A stretch of DNA of 64,000 nt, taken from contig NZ_QHJH01000013.1 of assembly GCF_003947455.1 (NCBI RefSeq), positions 22,514-86,513 of the forward strand, given 5' to 3'. The position numbers and the translations under genes are program-made. Every line of letters starts with the position of its first letter. The stretch's first letter is position 1. Of the stretch, positions 34,996-44,257 are shown piece after piece. A model generated the notes under the pieces. That model saw only the letters and a list, made by a program, of their open reading frames with translations. It was not told where the DNA came from and did not search any database. The DNA is from Streptomyces sp. WAC 04229. Lineage in GTDB: Bacteria > Actinomycetota > Actinomycetes > Streptomycetales > Streptomycetaceae.

Positions 34996-35922
34996 TCAGG
35001 CGTCTTCTCTGCGCCACAGCCTGCCCAGCAGATCGCGCAGCCTCCTGGGCTCCTCGGTGTCGTCCGGCGTGGACTCCGGCCCCGGCGGGACGGGAGCGGC
35101 GCGAAGGGCCGGTCCGGGCGCGGGGCGCTGCTCGCGGGCGGATGCCACCGCGTCCGCCAGGTCCGCGCGCAACCAGTCGGTCTCGTCCGGGTCCGCCGCC
35201 GTCATGATCTCCTCGGCGATCTGTGCGGCAGGGGAACCGGGCGAGCCGTGGACCGGCCGCACGGGGTGGAACCGGCGCAGGTACGAACGCTCGTAGGGAT
35301 CCCTGACGACCTCGGTGACCTCGACCGCCCCGAGCAGCGACGCCACGGCCGCCGCCCGGGCCCACGGGTCGTCGGCCTGGCGAAGCAGGAATCCCAGGTG
35401 CCGCCCCCTCCAGTTGCGGGGGCGCAGGTCCAGCCCCTCCCCCAGCTGCCCCCGCAGTCCCTCGGGCGTGCGGCCCTTGATCAGTGGGGCGTTCCGCGCG
35501 TCGCCGGCGAACTGCCGCAGCTCGTCGGCGAGGTACAGCCAGACGACGGCTCGATACCGGTTGACGTAGAACTTCACGGGAACCAGTAGCCCCAGCCGTG
35601 CGAGGCGGGTGAACCGGGCCTTGGTCACGTCCATGAGGGCCGCGCCCTCCGTGGTCCCCACGGTCCGGACGCCCGCCCGCAAGGTCTCGGGGAAGCCCTC
35701 GGCCGCCCGGATCCGCTCGATCTCGTCGCGGGTGACGCGCCGGCCACCCCCTGGATCGTCGGGCACGGTGCGGATGCGGCCGAGGTGGACGGCGAGGTCG
35801 AACTCGCTGCGTTTGAGGCCCAGTACTCGTGCCGCGCGCCCCGGTGCGAGAGGGGCGTCCCCCATACTGCCGGTCTGCTCGGTGGCCGCTGAGAATTCTC
35901 GCGTGACGGTGTTGCCGGACAT
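34996..35922 (-). CDS. DUF6397-like conserved Streptomyces protein
   Basis: 308 residues. N-terminal part has a helix-turn-helix-like segment (APGRAARVLGLKRSEFDLAVHLGRIRTV, then RRVTRDEIERIRAAEGFPE), the middle is LARLGLLVPVKFYVNRYRAVVWLYLADELRQFA, and the C-terminus is Pro/Ala-rich. I recall it as DUF6397; likely a DNA-binding or regulatory protein, function unknown. ATG at 35922 with GGGGGAG upstream. Confidence 0.7.
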   Translation of the reverse strand: MSGNTVTREFSAATEQTGSMGDAPLAPGRAARVLGLKRSEFDLAVHLGRIRTVPDDPGGGRRVTRDEIERIRAAEGFPETLRAGVRTVGTTEGAALMDVTKARFTRLARLGLLVPVKFYVNRYRAVVWLYLADELRQFAGDARNAPLIKGRTPEGLRGQLGEGLDLRPRNWRGRHLGFLLRQADDPWARAAAVASLLGAVEVTEVVRDPYERSYLRRFHPVRPVHGSPGSPAAQIAEEIMTAADPDETDWLRADLADAVASAREQRPAPGPALRAAPVPPGPESTPDDTEEPRRLRDLLGRLWRREDA

Positions 35923-36061
35923 GCTCGTCTCCCCCGTGGAGTGTTCGGCCGGCACCGTGCGTGCCCGCCTGACACGAAAAACCGTAGCCGCTGCGACGGC
36001 ATCCGCGTCCGGCCTGTGGAAAACTCTGCCGCCCACCCCAAGACGACATTGAATGTGCAGG

Positions 36062-36475
36062 TCAGAGGTCTGTGGGCGATATTCGTCCCGGCTGCCGTGC
36101 GTCGACGTCGAGGTGCTCGCCGACCCGGTTCACGAGCAGCGTCATCTCGTACGCGATCTGCCCGATGTCGACCTCGGCCCCGCTGAGCACGCACAGGCAA
36201 CTCCCCGAGCCCGCCGCCGTCACGAACAGCACGGCGTCGTCGAACTCGACCATCGTCTGCCGTACCTGGCCGGCACCGAAGTGCCGGCCCGAGCCCTTGG
36301 CCAGGCTGTGCAGCCCGGACGAGACGGCCGCGAGGTGTTCGGCGTCCTCGCGTCGCAGTCCCGTACTGGCTCCGGTCACCAGGCCGTCGTTGGACAGGAC
36401 CAGCGCGTGCCGGACGTGCTCGACTCGCGCGGTCAGGTCGTCCAGCAGCCAGCCGAGTCCCTGGTTCTGCACCAT
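36062..36475 (-). CDS. Orphan Roadblock/LC7 protein (CvnB paralogue)
   Basis: 137 residues, one Roadblock/LC7 domain: GLGWLLDDLTARVEHVRHAL, LSNDGLVTGAST, EDAEHLAAVSSGLHSLAKGSGRHFGAG and a VGEHLDVD end. It is very similar to CvnB at 38156-38593 but stands alone, 0.5-1 kb downstream of the conservon and separated by a plus-strand gene. In conservons the B protein binds the G-protein-like D protein; this one may do the same as a competitor or spare copy. Confidence 0.88.
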   Translation of the reverse strand: MVQNQGLGWLLDDLTARVEHVRHALVLSNDGLVTGASTGLRREDAEHLAAVSSGLHSLAKGSGRHFGAGQVRQTMVEFDDAVLFVTAAGSGSCLCVLSGAEVDIGQIAYEMTLLVNRVGEHLDVDARQPGRISPTDL

Positions 36476-36583
36476 TGATCCGAACTCCCCGTGTCGTCCC
36501 CGTATGCCTTGCCACCCCCTGGCCGGGGGATCTGTCCGCCAGCCTTCCCCACGCCCGTGCTCCGGGCAAGGAGGATGGGGTGC

Positions 36584-37012
36584 ATGGCACAGAAGATGAC
36601 CGATGAGGAATGGCGGGCGTTCGTCTCGGACGGCACCCGCACCGGCAAGCTCTCGACCGTCCGGGCGGACGGCAGTCCGCACGTGGCGCCGATCTGGTTC
36701 CTGCTGGACGGGGACGACATCGTGTTCAACACCGGCAAGGACACGGTGAAGGGGCGCAATCTGGCCCGCGACGGCCGGATCGCCCTGTGCGTGGACGACG
36801 ACCGGCCGCCGTTCCACTTCGTGGTGCTGCAGGGACGTGCCCGGCTCTCGGAGGATCTCGACGAACTCCGGCACTGGGCCGGCCGCATCGGGGCGCGGTA
36901 CATGGGTGAGGAACGCGCCGAGGAGTTCGGGGCGCGCAACGGCGTCCCGGGCGAACTCCTCGTCCGTGTCGCCGTGGACAAGGTCCTCGCCCAGAAGTCC
37001 GTCGCGGACTGA
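36584..37012 (+). CDS. PPOX-class F420-dependent oxidoreductase
   Basis: 142 residues, split-barrel flavin/F420 reductase. KLSTVRADGSPHVAPIWFLLDGDDIVFNT, then KGRNLARDGRIALCVDDD and a PPFHFVVLQGRARL core. AAGGAGG is nine bases before the ATG. Substrate unknown. It lies between the orphan Roadblock gene and the conservon, with only six bases to the convergent cvnD stop. Confidence 0.88.
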   Translation: MAQKMTDEEWRAFVSDGTRTGKLSTVRADGSPHVAPIWFLLDGDDIVFNTGKDTVKGRNLARDGRIALCVDDDRPPFHFVVLQGRARLSEDLDELRHWAGRIGARYMGEERAEEFGARNGVPGELLVRVAVDKVLAQKSVAD

Positions 37013-37018
37013 GGCACG

Positions 37019-37660
37019 TCAGCGCACGGAGTCGAGCAGCCGGGCGGTGTGCATCCGCCCGGCGTACTCGACGAGCCGGATCAGGACCTCCTTGCCCGAG
37101 TCGCGGTCCCGGGCGTCGCACAGCACCACGGGTGTTCCGGAGTCCAGGTCGAGGGCGCGCAGTACGTCCTGTGCCTCGTGCCGGCGTGCTCCGGTGAAGC
37201 AGTTGACCGCCACCACGAACGGGATGTGCCGGTGCTCGAAGTAGTCGACCGCCGGGAAGCAGTCCGCCAGCCTCCGGGTGTCCGCGAGGACGACGGCTCC
37301 GAGCGCGCCCTGCGACAACTCGTCCCAGAGGAACCAGAAGCGGTCCTGCCCCGGTGTGCCGAAGAGGTAGAGGGAGAGGCCGGAGCGGATGGTGATCCGC
37401 CCGAAGTCCATCGCGACGGTGGTGGTGACCTTGCGGTCGATGCCGCCGGTGTCGTCCACCAACCGACCGGCCTCGCTGAGCAGTTCTTCCGTGCGCAGCG
37501 GCCTGATCTCGCTGACCGCGCCCACCAGGGTGGTCTTGCCCACGCCGAACCCTCCGGCAACGAGGATCTTCAGCGCCAGCGCGGCCGACTCGCCGTCCGT
37601 GGCATCGGGGTGTGCGGTGTGTCGGGCATGGTCGGCGTGTTCGGCGTGTTCGGAGACCAT
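37019..37660 (-). CDS. cvnD: Conservon G-protein-like ATP/GTP-binding protein CvnD
   Basis: 213 residues. P-loop VAGGFGVGKTTL after a variable His/Asp-rich N-terminus, the switch II-like GTPGQDRFWFLW, VVLADTRRL and the VAVNCF motif replacing the usual NKxD. Small GTPase-like partner of CvnA/B/C in Streptomyces conservons, which form a membrane-proximal complex resembling a G-protein-coupled system. Last gene of the A-B-C-D set. Confidence 0.92.
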   Translation of the reverse strand: MVSEHAEHADHARHTAHPDATDGESAALALKILVAGGFGVGKTTLVGAVSEIRPLRTEELLSEAGRLVDDTGGIDRKVTTTVAMDFGRITIRSGLSLYLFGTPGQDRFWFLWDELSQGALGAVVLADTRRLADCFPAVDYFEHRHIPFVVAVNCFTGARRHEAQDVLRALDLDSGTPVVLCDARDRDSGKEVLIRLVEYAGRMHTARLLDSVR

Positions 37661-37723
37661 TGATCACTTCTCTCGGTCCGGGTGGTCGTACGCGTGCGTG
37701 CCGGTCATGGTCTTCGGCCTTCT

Positions 37724-38137
37724 CTAAAGTGCGCGCAGTCCGTCGATCACTTCGCGCAGAATCCGTTCGTCGGGCAACTGGGCAGGCGGCACCGGACGGC
37801 TGACGGTCACGCAGCCCAGTTCCACCAGGTCCCCGAGGAGCACCCTGACGACTCCCACCGGGAGATCGGCGTCCGCCGCGAGTTCGGCGACCGACTGGGT
37901 CTCGGTGCGGCACAGCTCGATCAGGGTCCGGTGTTCCGGTCCGAGCACGGTGACGTCGCTGCCCGGCGCGCCCGGGACCCGCGTCACGAGGGCGATGAGG
38001 TCGAACCGCACGCCGGTGGGTCCGGGACGGGTGCGCCCGCCGGTCATCGCGTAGGGGCGGACCAGGGGCCCCGCCTCGCTGTCGTACCACTGGCTGCCCG
38101 GCCGTTCCCGGCCGCCGTCCGTGCTCTGGTCGGTCAT
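37724..38137 (-). CDS. cvnC: Conservon DUF742 protein CvnC
   Basis: 137 residues. DUF742 with VRPYAMTGGRTRP, FDLIALV, EHRTLIELCRTETQSVAELAADADLPVGVVRVLLGDLVELGCV, a winged-helix-like stretch. Follows CvnB by 18 bases and precedes cvnD by 63 bases. Partner protein in the conservon complex. Confidence 0.92.
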   Translation of the reverse strand: MTDQSTDGGRERPGSQWYDSEAGPLVRPYAMTGGRTRPGPTGVRFDLIALVTRVPGAPGSDVTVLGPEHRTLIELCRTETQSVAELAADADLPVGVVRVLLGDLVELGCVTVSRPVPPAQLPDERILREVIDGLRAL

Positions 38138-38155
38138 CCGTGCGGCCCTTCCGGG

Positions 38156-38593
38156 TCATCCGCCGAAAGGTGGCCGTGCGGCGGCGCGCGGCGCGGTGTG
38201 GAGGTGCTCGCCGACGCGTCTGACCAGCCGGGCCATCTCGTAGGCCACGAGGCCGATGTCGGCGCTCACGGCGGTGAGGACGGCCAGGCAGGAGCCGTCG
38301 CCCGCGGCGGCCACGAACAGGAAGCCGTCGTCCATCTCGACCATGGTCTGGCGCACGCCCCCGGCGCCGAAGTGCCGGCCCGCGCCCTTGGCCAGGCTGT
38401 GGAAACCGGAGGCGACCGCGGCCAGGTGTTCGGCGTCCTCCCTCCCGAGGCCGGCCGACGCGCCCACGGCGAGCCCGTCGTTCGAGAGCACGACGGCATG
38501 CCGTACTTCGTGTACGCAGCCGACGAGGTCGTCCAGCAGCCAGTCGAGTCCGCGGGTCCGCCGGGCGGTCCCCGTGCCGGGGTCGTGGATCAT
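38156..38593 (-). CDS. cvnB: Conservon Roadblock/LC7 protein CvnB
   Basis: 145 residues, single Roadblock/LC7 domain with RGLDWLLDDLVGCVHEVRHAV and LSNDGLAVGASAGLGREDAEHLAAV. The start overlaps the cvnA stop by ATGA, so translation is coupled. Interacts with CvnD in characterised conservons. Confidence 0.93.
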   Translation of the reverse strand: MIHDPGTGTARRTRGLDWLLDDLVGCVHEVRHAVVLSNDGLAVGASAGLGREDAEHLAAVASGFHSLAKGAGRHFGAGGVRQTMVEMDDGFLFVAAAGDGSCLAVLTAVSADIGLVAYEMARLVRRVGEHLHTAPRAAARPPFGG

Positions 38594-41169
38594 GCGAGGT
38601 CTCCTTCGCTGCTGTGGCCGGCCCGCGGGGCCGGCTGCTCCGCGTGGCCGGGCCGGCGTCCACCGCCGCGCGTCCAGCCGTCGCGGTAGGCGGTCATGCG
38701 GTCCCGCACCGCTTCGGGCGTGCGCTCTTCGTCGCCGTGTGCCTGGGGCGGCCGAGCGGGTTCCGCGGGGCGCCCGTCCCGCAGTTGGGGCGCGAGGCTG
38801 GCCTGGCGTACCCGCCGGGGCAGGTTGTCGGACTCCTCGGCCGGGCCCGGAGTACCGTCTCCGTCTCCGTCTCCGACGCCGTCGGCGGAGTCGTCAGGGA
38901 CGTCGGGGGATCGGTGCAGTCGCAAGGCGGGGGCTCCTGGGGGCCGGTTCGGCGCCGTCGTCTCCGCAGTCACTGGTGCGGCGGTCGTCAGTGCCGGGCG
39001 GCCGGACGGTGCGGGCACGGTCTCCCGGTGTGCGGCGGCGTGCGGCACGCGCGCGTACAGGCGCTCCGTGGGTGGGGCCGCCTCGTGTGCCGCCCCTGGG
39101 GAGCGTTCCGCGGCTTTGCCGTGCACGAGCGCGGTGGGTAACAGGACGACGGCGGTGGTACCGCCGTAGGGAGAGGTCTTGAGGTGGACCTTGATGTTCT
39201 GCCGGGCGGCGAGACGGCTGACGACGAACAGGCCGAGCCGGTCGCTGTCGAACAGGTCGAGTGCCTCGGAGCGGGCGATGCGGTGGTTGGCCTCGGCGAG
39301 ACTGTCCTTGCTCATGCCGAGGCCGCGGTCCTCGACCTCGATCGCGTATCCGTTGCCGACGGGTTCTCCGGTGACGCGCACGCGCGTGTGGGGTGGGGAG
39401 AACTGCGCGGCGTTCTCGATGATCTCGGCCAAGAGGTGCGTGAGGTCGGCGACGGCCGCGCCGACGACGGATGCCTCGGGAAGCTGTCGTACCTCCACAC
39501 GCGCGTAGTCCTCCACTTCGGAGACGGCCGCACGGACCACGTCGGTGAGGGAGACCGGCATGCGCCAGGCCCGTCCGGGCGCCGCGCCGGAGAGGATGAT
39601 CAGGCTCTCGGCGTGTCGCCGCATGCGGGTGGTGAGGTGGTCGAGGCGGAACAGGTCGCTCAGTTCGTCCGGGTCGTCGGAGCGGCGTTCCATGCTGTCC
39701 AGGAGGCTCAGTTGGCGGTGGACGAGGACCTGGCTGCGGCGGGCGAGGTTCACGAAGACGCCGGATATGCCGCTGGCGAGTTCGGCGCGTTCCACCGCGG
39801 CCCGCAGCGCAGCCCGGTGCACGGTGCCCAGGGCTTCGGCGACCTGGCCGGCCTCGTCCTCGGCAGCCGGTTCGGGTGGCGCCTCGGACGGGATGTCGAT
39901 CTCCTCCCCCGCACGCAGTCTGCGCATGGCTTCCGGGAGCTTGTGCCGGGCGATCTCCAGGGCGCTGTTGCGCAGGCTCACCAGCTCGACCACGAGGCCG
40001 CGGCCGATGCGGACGGAGATGACGAGCGAGGCGACGACGGCGAGAAGTCCGAGGAGGACCGCGGCCCCGGCCGGGGTGAGCGCACCGCGGGTGAACGGGT
40101 CGGCCCGGTCGGCAACTCCGCGCGCGGCGTCCCGCTCGATCGTCCGCATGCCGTCCCGCACGCGCGCGTGGGCTTCGTCCCAGGCGGCGAGGGGTGCTGC
40201 CGCCTCGACCGGGCGGTCCTGCGCCGAGGGGTCCAGCAAGGCGTCCTCTGCCTTCCCCACGGTCGTATGGGCGGCGTCTCGGGCGAGGTCCTGCCAGGCC
40301 GCGCGTTCCGAGCCGCGCAGGTCGGTCGCAGCGGACTCGGTGAGGCTCCGTCGCGTGTCGACGGCGCCGGTGAACAGCCGCAGCCGCTCGCCGTCGAGGC
40401 GGCCCGCGAGACGGGCGGCGGCGAGCAGGGCGTTCTCCTGGGCAAGCGCCTCGCCCGCGCGGGCGAACTCGACCAGCACGCGCGCGTCGGAGCCCAGATC
40501 CGCGTCCTGGATTCCGCTCAGCGCGCCGCCCACCCGGAAGGCGGCCGAGATGGCCGTCGTGTACCGGCGGTAGGTGTTCTCCCAGTCGGTGCGGCGGTCC
40601 AGGACGGCGGTGCGCAGTGGTCCCAGACGTTCGGCGCCGGTCACGAACGCGTCGAGCCGCCGTGCCACTCCGGCGGGCAGTTCCTCGCCGTCGGCGACCG
40701 TGTGGCGGTCGCCGAGCCGCAGCTTCGCCACGGCGCGGTCGGTGCGCTCGGACACTTCCCGGTAGTCGGCGTCCGGCACCGCCGACGGATCGGTGGCGTG
40801 ACGCACGGCCGCGAGGCGCTCGGCCTGCAGGGCGGCCACGGCCGCGTCGACGGGGGCTCGGACGCCGGCGTCCACGCGCTGCACCTGCCGCAGTCGGGAG
40901 ATGTCCTGGGCGGTGGTGACGGTGGCGTACGCCCACAGGGCCAGCAGGGAGACGACGGGCACCATCAGCAGGCAGACGATCCTGGCGCGCACGGTGCGGG
41001 GCTGGACGCGCCCGCGCCACGCGCGCGTGGCGGCCGATTCGGGTGCCTCGCCCGTGGGCTCCGCCGGGCCCTCGTCGGCAGGTGGTCCGGCGTGCGCGCG
41101 ACGTCCGCGCGCGGGTCGCCGGGACGGCGTGTCGGCACCGTTTGCGGGGGTCGTACGAGGTGTACGCAT
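38590..41169 (-). CDS. cvnA: Conservon sensor-kinase-like protein CvnA
   Basis: 859 residues. A disordered basic N-terminus, a first membrane helix (about 65-85), a 270-residue extracellular nitrate/sulfonate-sensing-like helical domain, a second helix (about 365-390), a HAMP-like linker and an ATPase domain of the histidine kinase type with NAAQFSPPHTRV (N box), VEDRGLGMS (G1), RLGLFVVSRLAARQ and GGTTAVVLLP. A long Pro/Ala-rich tail follows. GAGGAGG precedes the ATG. A phospho-accepting His region is not obvious, as usual for CvnA. Confidence 0.92.
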   Translation of the reverse strand: MRTPRTTPANGADTPSRRPARGRRAHAGPPADEGPAEPTGEAPESAATRAWRGRVQPRTVRARIVCLLMVPVVSLLALWAYATVTTAQDISRLRQVQRVDAGVRAPVDAAVAALQAERLAAVRHATDPSAVPDADYREVSERTDRAVAKLRLGDRHTVADGEELPAGVARRLDAFVTGAERLGPLRTAVLDRRTDWENTYRRYTTAISAAFRVGGALSGIQDADLGSDARVLVEFARAGEALAQENALLAAARLAGRLDGERLRLFTGAVDTRRSLTESAATDLRGSERAAWQDLARDAAHTTVGKAEDALLDPSAQDRPVEAAAPLAAWDEAHARVRDGMRTIERDAARGVADRADPFTRGALTPAGAAVLLGLLAVVASLVISVRIGRGLVVELVSLRNSALEIARHKLPEAMRRLRAGEEIDIPSEAPPEPAAEDEAGQVAEALGTVHRAALRAAVERAELASGISGVFVNLARRSQVLVHRQLSLLDSMERRSDDPDELSDLFRLDHLTTRMRRHAESLIILSGAAPGRAWRMPVSLTDVVRAAVSEVEDYARVEVRQLPEASVVGAAVADLTHLLAEIIENAAQFSPPHTRVRVTGEPVGNGYAIEVEDRGLGMSKDSLAEANHRIARSEALDLFDSDRLGLFVVSRLAARQNIKVHLKTSPYGGTTAVVLLPTALVHGKAAERSPGAAHEAAPPTERLYARVPHAAAHRETVPAPSGRPALTTAAPVTAETTAPNRPPGAPALRLHRSPDVPDDSADGVGDGDGDGTPGPAEESDNLPRRVRQASLAPQLRDGRPAEPARPPQAHGDEERTPEAVRDRMTAYRDGWTRGGGRRPGHAEQPAPRAGHSSEGDLA

Positions 41170-41231
41170 GGCCTCCTCGCTCGGGACGGGGGTCGGGGCG
41201 TGGTCGCCGGGCCGTTGGCGCGGGTCCGCCG

Positions 41232-42005
41232 TCACCGGGCGGTGCTGCCGACGGGGCGGCGGGCAGCGGCGGACGCGTCGCGTTCCCCCGCCGTCGGTGA
41301 CAGCGCGACGAAGGCCGAGGTCAGAAAGAGGTAGGACCCGAGGCCGACGGCGAGGGGGAAGATGAACTGCATCGCCGTGGCCCCGGGGAGCGTCTCGCCC
41401 GAGGGCGTGACCCGCACGCTCACCGCGAACATGCCGGTGTAGTGCATGCTGCTCACCGCCGCCCCCATGATCAGTGAGGCGACGGTGACCGCGAGGGGCG
41501 ACCTGATGTTGAGCGCGGCCCAGAGTGCCGCGGTGGCCGCGGCGACGGCGATGAGGACGGAGAGTGCGACGCGTACCGGGTCGTAGCTCACGGCCCCGTG
41601 CAGGCGCACGGCCGCCATGCCCAGATAGTGCATGCTCGCGACGCCGATCCCCGTGGTGAGTCCGCCGAGCAGGAGTGCCCGCGCGCGGTCGCGGCCGTAG
41701 CCGATCGCGAAGACGCCGGCGCAGACGACGAGCATCGCGACGAGCAGGCTGGCGAGGGTGAGCGGTACGTCGTAGCGGATGTCGGTGCCGCTGGCCCGGA
41801 AGCCGAGCATGGCGACGAAGTGCATCGTCCAGATGCCCGTGCCGATGGCCGAGGCCGCGGTCAGCAGCCAGTTGCGGCGCGAGCGCCCGGTGGTGGCGAG
41901 GGCGCGCACGGTGCAGCGCAGTCCGAGGGCCGCGCCGGTGCAGGCCATCGCGTACGACAGCACCGGGGTCAGCCAGCCGAGGGCAGCGTGGTCCAGGTGT
42001 CCCAT
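41232..42005 (-). CDS. MHYT-domain membrane sensor
   Basis: 257 residues, seven membrane helices, with three MHYT-type motifs: MHFVAM, MHYLGM and MHYTGM. The MHYT domain is predicted to bind copper and sense a diatomic gas or redox state. No output domain is fused to it here, so a partner is needed. It lies 62 bases upstream of cvnA on the same strand, so cotranscription with the conservon is likely and it may feed signals to it. Confidence 0.87.
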   Translation of the reverse strand: MGHLDHAALGWLTPVLSYAMACTGAALGLRCTVRALATTGRSRRNWLLTAASAIGTGIWTMHFVAMLGFRASGTDIRYDVPLTLASLLVAMLVVCAGVFAIGYGRDRARALLLGGLTTGIGVASMHYLGMAAVRLHGAVSYDPVRVALSVLIAVAAATAALWAALNIRSPLAVTVASLIMGAAVSSMHYTGMFAVSVRVTPSGETLPGATAMQFIFPLAVGLGSYLFLTSAFVALSPTAGERDASAAARRPVGSTAR

Positions 42006-42148
42006 GACCCCGGGACGCTAGTACCGGGCAGGGCGCACAACGGGGGCGCATTTCGAAAGGTGTTGCTATCTGACACAGAGAAGCGCTGGAACGATCGCGT
42101 CACGCTCGAACGTGTGCGCCTCGGCATCCCTCGCACGTTTGGGGAATC

Positions 42149-42757
42149 ATGCGGACCATGAGCGACGACCACACGCACGTCCAAGAGTTCTTCGGCGCAC
42201 GCGCGGCCGGCTGGGACAGCCGCTTCCCCGACGACGGGCCCGCCTACTCGGCTGCGGTGGCCCAGTTGGGGTTGCGCGAGGGTGACCGGGTGCTCGACGC
42301 GGGCTGCGGCACCGGACGTGCCCTGCCGCCACTGCGGGCGGCCGTGGGGCCGTCGGGGCTGGTCCTCGGGGCCGATCTGACACCGGCCATGCTCCAGGCC
42401 GCCGTACGGGCCGGTAGGGACCGTGACGGACGGTTGCTGCTGGCCGATGTCGCCGCGCTGCCGTTGCGCGCGCGGTCGCTCGACGCCGTGTTCGCGGCGG
42501 GCCTCATCGCGCACCTCCCCGAGCCCGGCGTGAACCTGCGGGAACTGGCGCGCGTCGTGCGTCCCGGCGGTGCGCTGGCCCTGTTCCACCCGATCGGCCG
42601 GGCGGCGCTCGCGGCACGGCAGGGGCGGCGGATCACACCGGACGATCTGCGCGCGGAGGCAAACCTGCAACCGCTGCTGGCCGGTTCGGGGTGGCGCATG
42701 ACGTCGTACGTCGACGAGGACGACCGCTTCCTGGCCCTGGCCGTGCGCGAGAGCTGA
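42149..42757 (+). CDS. Class I SAM-dependent methyltransferase
   Basis: 202 residues. Motif I VLDAGCGTGRALPPL, acidic loop LGADLTPAML, and post-motif LADVAALPLRARSLDAVFAAGLIAHLPEP, LARVVRPGGALALFHP. Methyltransferase of the UbiE/type-11 group, substrate unknown. ATG at 42149 taken; a second in-frame ATG lies three codons downstream. Confidence 0.85.
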   Translation: MRTMSDDHTHVQEFFGARAAGWDSRFPDDGPAYSAAVAQLGLREGDRVLDAGCGTGRALPPLRAAVGPSGLVLGADLTPAMLQAAVRAGRDRDGRLLLADVAALPLRARSLDAVFAAGLIAHLPEPGVNLRELARVVRPGGALALFHPIGRAALAARQGRRITPDDLRAEANLQPLLAGSGWRMTSYVDEDDRFLALAVRES

Positions 42758-42830
42758 CGGACACCGCGCCCGCCCGCGGCTTCCGGAGCCCCCCCGGACC
42801 GGCCTCGGCTCACCGCGCGGGACGATCGGC

Positions 42831-43727
42831 TCACTCGGCTGACGACGTGTCGATGTGGGGGACCGGGCAGCCCCGCACGCCGGGGACCGGGCGGGTGCCC
42901 AGCTCGGACAGCCGGTAGCCCTTCGGGTAGCCCTTGATCTCCCGGTTCTGCCGGGCGTGGTGGGGAGCGCTCCTCGGTGGCATCAGCCGGACGGCGCGCC
43001 CGCGCAGCCGCACCGCGAGGCGCACGATCGCACGTGTGGTGGGGCTCGGCGGGGTGTACCGGAAGGCCCGCAGCAGGGGCTCGTCGAGCAGGGAGAGTGT
43101 CCCCGCGCGCAGGAGGGGCGCGAGGGGGCGTGGGTACCAGGAGGCCATGAGGTCGAGGGTGGCGTCGGAGACCCTGCGGGCGCTCTCGTCCCAGGCGAAG
43201 TGGGCTGCCTCGTAGGTGTCGAGGCAGTCCTCGAACTCCTCGTAGGAACCGGGGATGTCCTGGATCCCCATGTGCCGTCCCAGCGTGCGGTAGTGGACGG
43301 CGGAGGCGACGGTCTCGTGCCGCGACATCCTGCGCCACGCGTAGGCGTCGATCCAGCGCTTCGGGGTCACGACGAACGTGCACAGGACATACCGCATGTC
43401 GTCGTTGGCGATGTCGTAGCTGCGGTGCATCCGGTTGATGCGACGGATGGCGGTGCGGCCCTGCTCGCTGCCGAAACCGTGCTCGACGACGGCGTCGAGC
43501 AGCAGTGCCGTGTCGTCGTACCGCTTCTGCGGCCGGTCGGTGAACTCCGCCGTCTCGGCCAGCAGTCGGCCGATGCTCGGCACGGCGTAGGTGCGGAAGA
43601 GGGCCAGTTCCAGGGCACGGCTGAAGTCCCAGGGGAACTCGTAGGCCGAGGACAGCCGGTAGATCTCGGAGGCGTCCTCGTGGGGATCCATGCGCCGGAT
43701 CTCCGCCAGCCGTTGGAAGCGCTTCAC
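42831..43727 (-). CDS. MpaB-type (DUF2236) oxygenase
   Basis: About 298 residues with the MpaB/latex-clearing-protein-like core: EDASEIYRLSSAYEFPWDFSRALEL, EFTDRPQKRYDDT, RRINRMHRSYDIANDDMRYVLCTF and the His-rich GRHMGIQDIPGSYEEFE. These enzymes use a heme or diiron centre. GTG at 43727 fits the family start; an in-frame GTG at 43787 would add 20 residues. No convincing ribosome site for either. Confidence 0.75.
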   Translation of the reverse strand: MKRFQRLAEIRRMDPHEDASEIYRLSSAYEFPWDFSRALELALFRTYAVPSIGRLLAETAEFTDRPQKRYDDTALLLDAVVEHGFGSEQGRTAIRRINRMHRSYDIANDDMRYVLCTFVVTPKRWIDAYAWRRMSRHETVASAVHYRTLGRHMGIQDIPGSYEEFEDCLDTYEAAHFAWDESARRVSDATLDLMASWYPRPLAPLLRAGTLSLLDEPLLRAFRYTPPSPTTRAIVRLAVRLRGRAVRLMPPRSAPHHARQNREIKGYPKGYRLSELGTRPVPGVRGCPVPHIDTSSAE

Positions 43728-43795
43728 CGTGGCCGTACCCTTCTGCCGCCGAGGCTTCAACTCTACGTTGAGTAGCAGGATATGCACGATCGGCC

Positions 43796-44116
43796 ATGGT
43801 GATCGGGAGGGTGGTCCGCTTGTTCCGCAGGATCCTCGATGCTTGGGACAGATCTCGCGCCGCCCGGCGCACGGAGGGCAAGGCGGGAGGGAGCCCCAGG
43901 ACGCACAATCTGTTCGAGGCCGCGGCCGCGTACGTCTCCGCGTGTGCGGACGACGATCAGGACCGGATCGACGAAGCGGCGGGCTGGGTGTCCCCGGAGG
44001 CCCTGTCGTTCGGGGTGAACGAGCTGGCGTGCCGGGCCGTGGCCACGCTCGCGCGGGAGCGCGACCAGTCGCCGCGAGACGTCGCCCGCGCGCTCCTGGG
44101 GCTGCCCGCGACCTGA
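43796..44116 (+). CDS. Small conserved hypothetical protein
   Basis: 106 residues. Basic amphipathic start (VVRLFRRILDAWDRS), then LFEAAAAYVSACADDDQDRIDEAAGWVSPEALSFGVNELACRAV, a helical repeat-like segment. No recognised family. Divergent from the MpaB gene. Codon use fits the neighbours, so it is probably real, but the start is uncertain. Confidence 0.55.
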   Translation: MVIGRVVRLFRRILDAWDRSRAARRTEGKAGGSPRTHNLFEAAAAYVSACADDDQDRIDEAAGWVSPEALSFGVNELACRAVATLARERDQSPRDVARALLGLPAT

Positions 44117-44257
44117 CCGTCGGATCCCCGCGGCGCGTGGTCGATTCGCCCCCGTCCAGCCGGAAAACTGCAGCTCGGGTGCGTCTGGGAGTCGTGACAA
44201 GGCATTCCCGGGCGCACTAGGGTGCGCGCCATTGGACGAACCGATGGGGAGGCTGGG

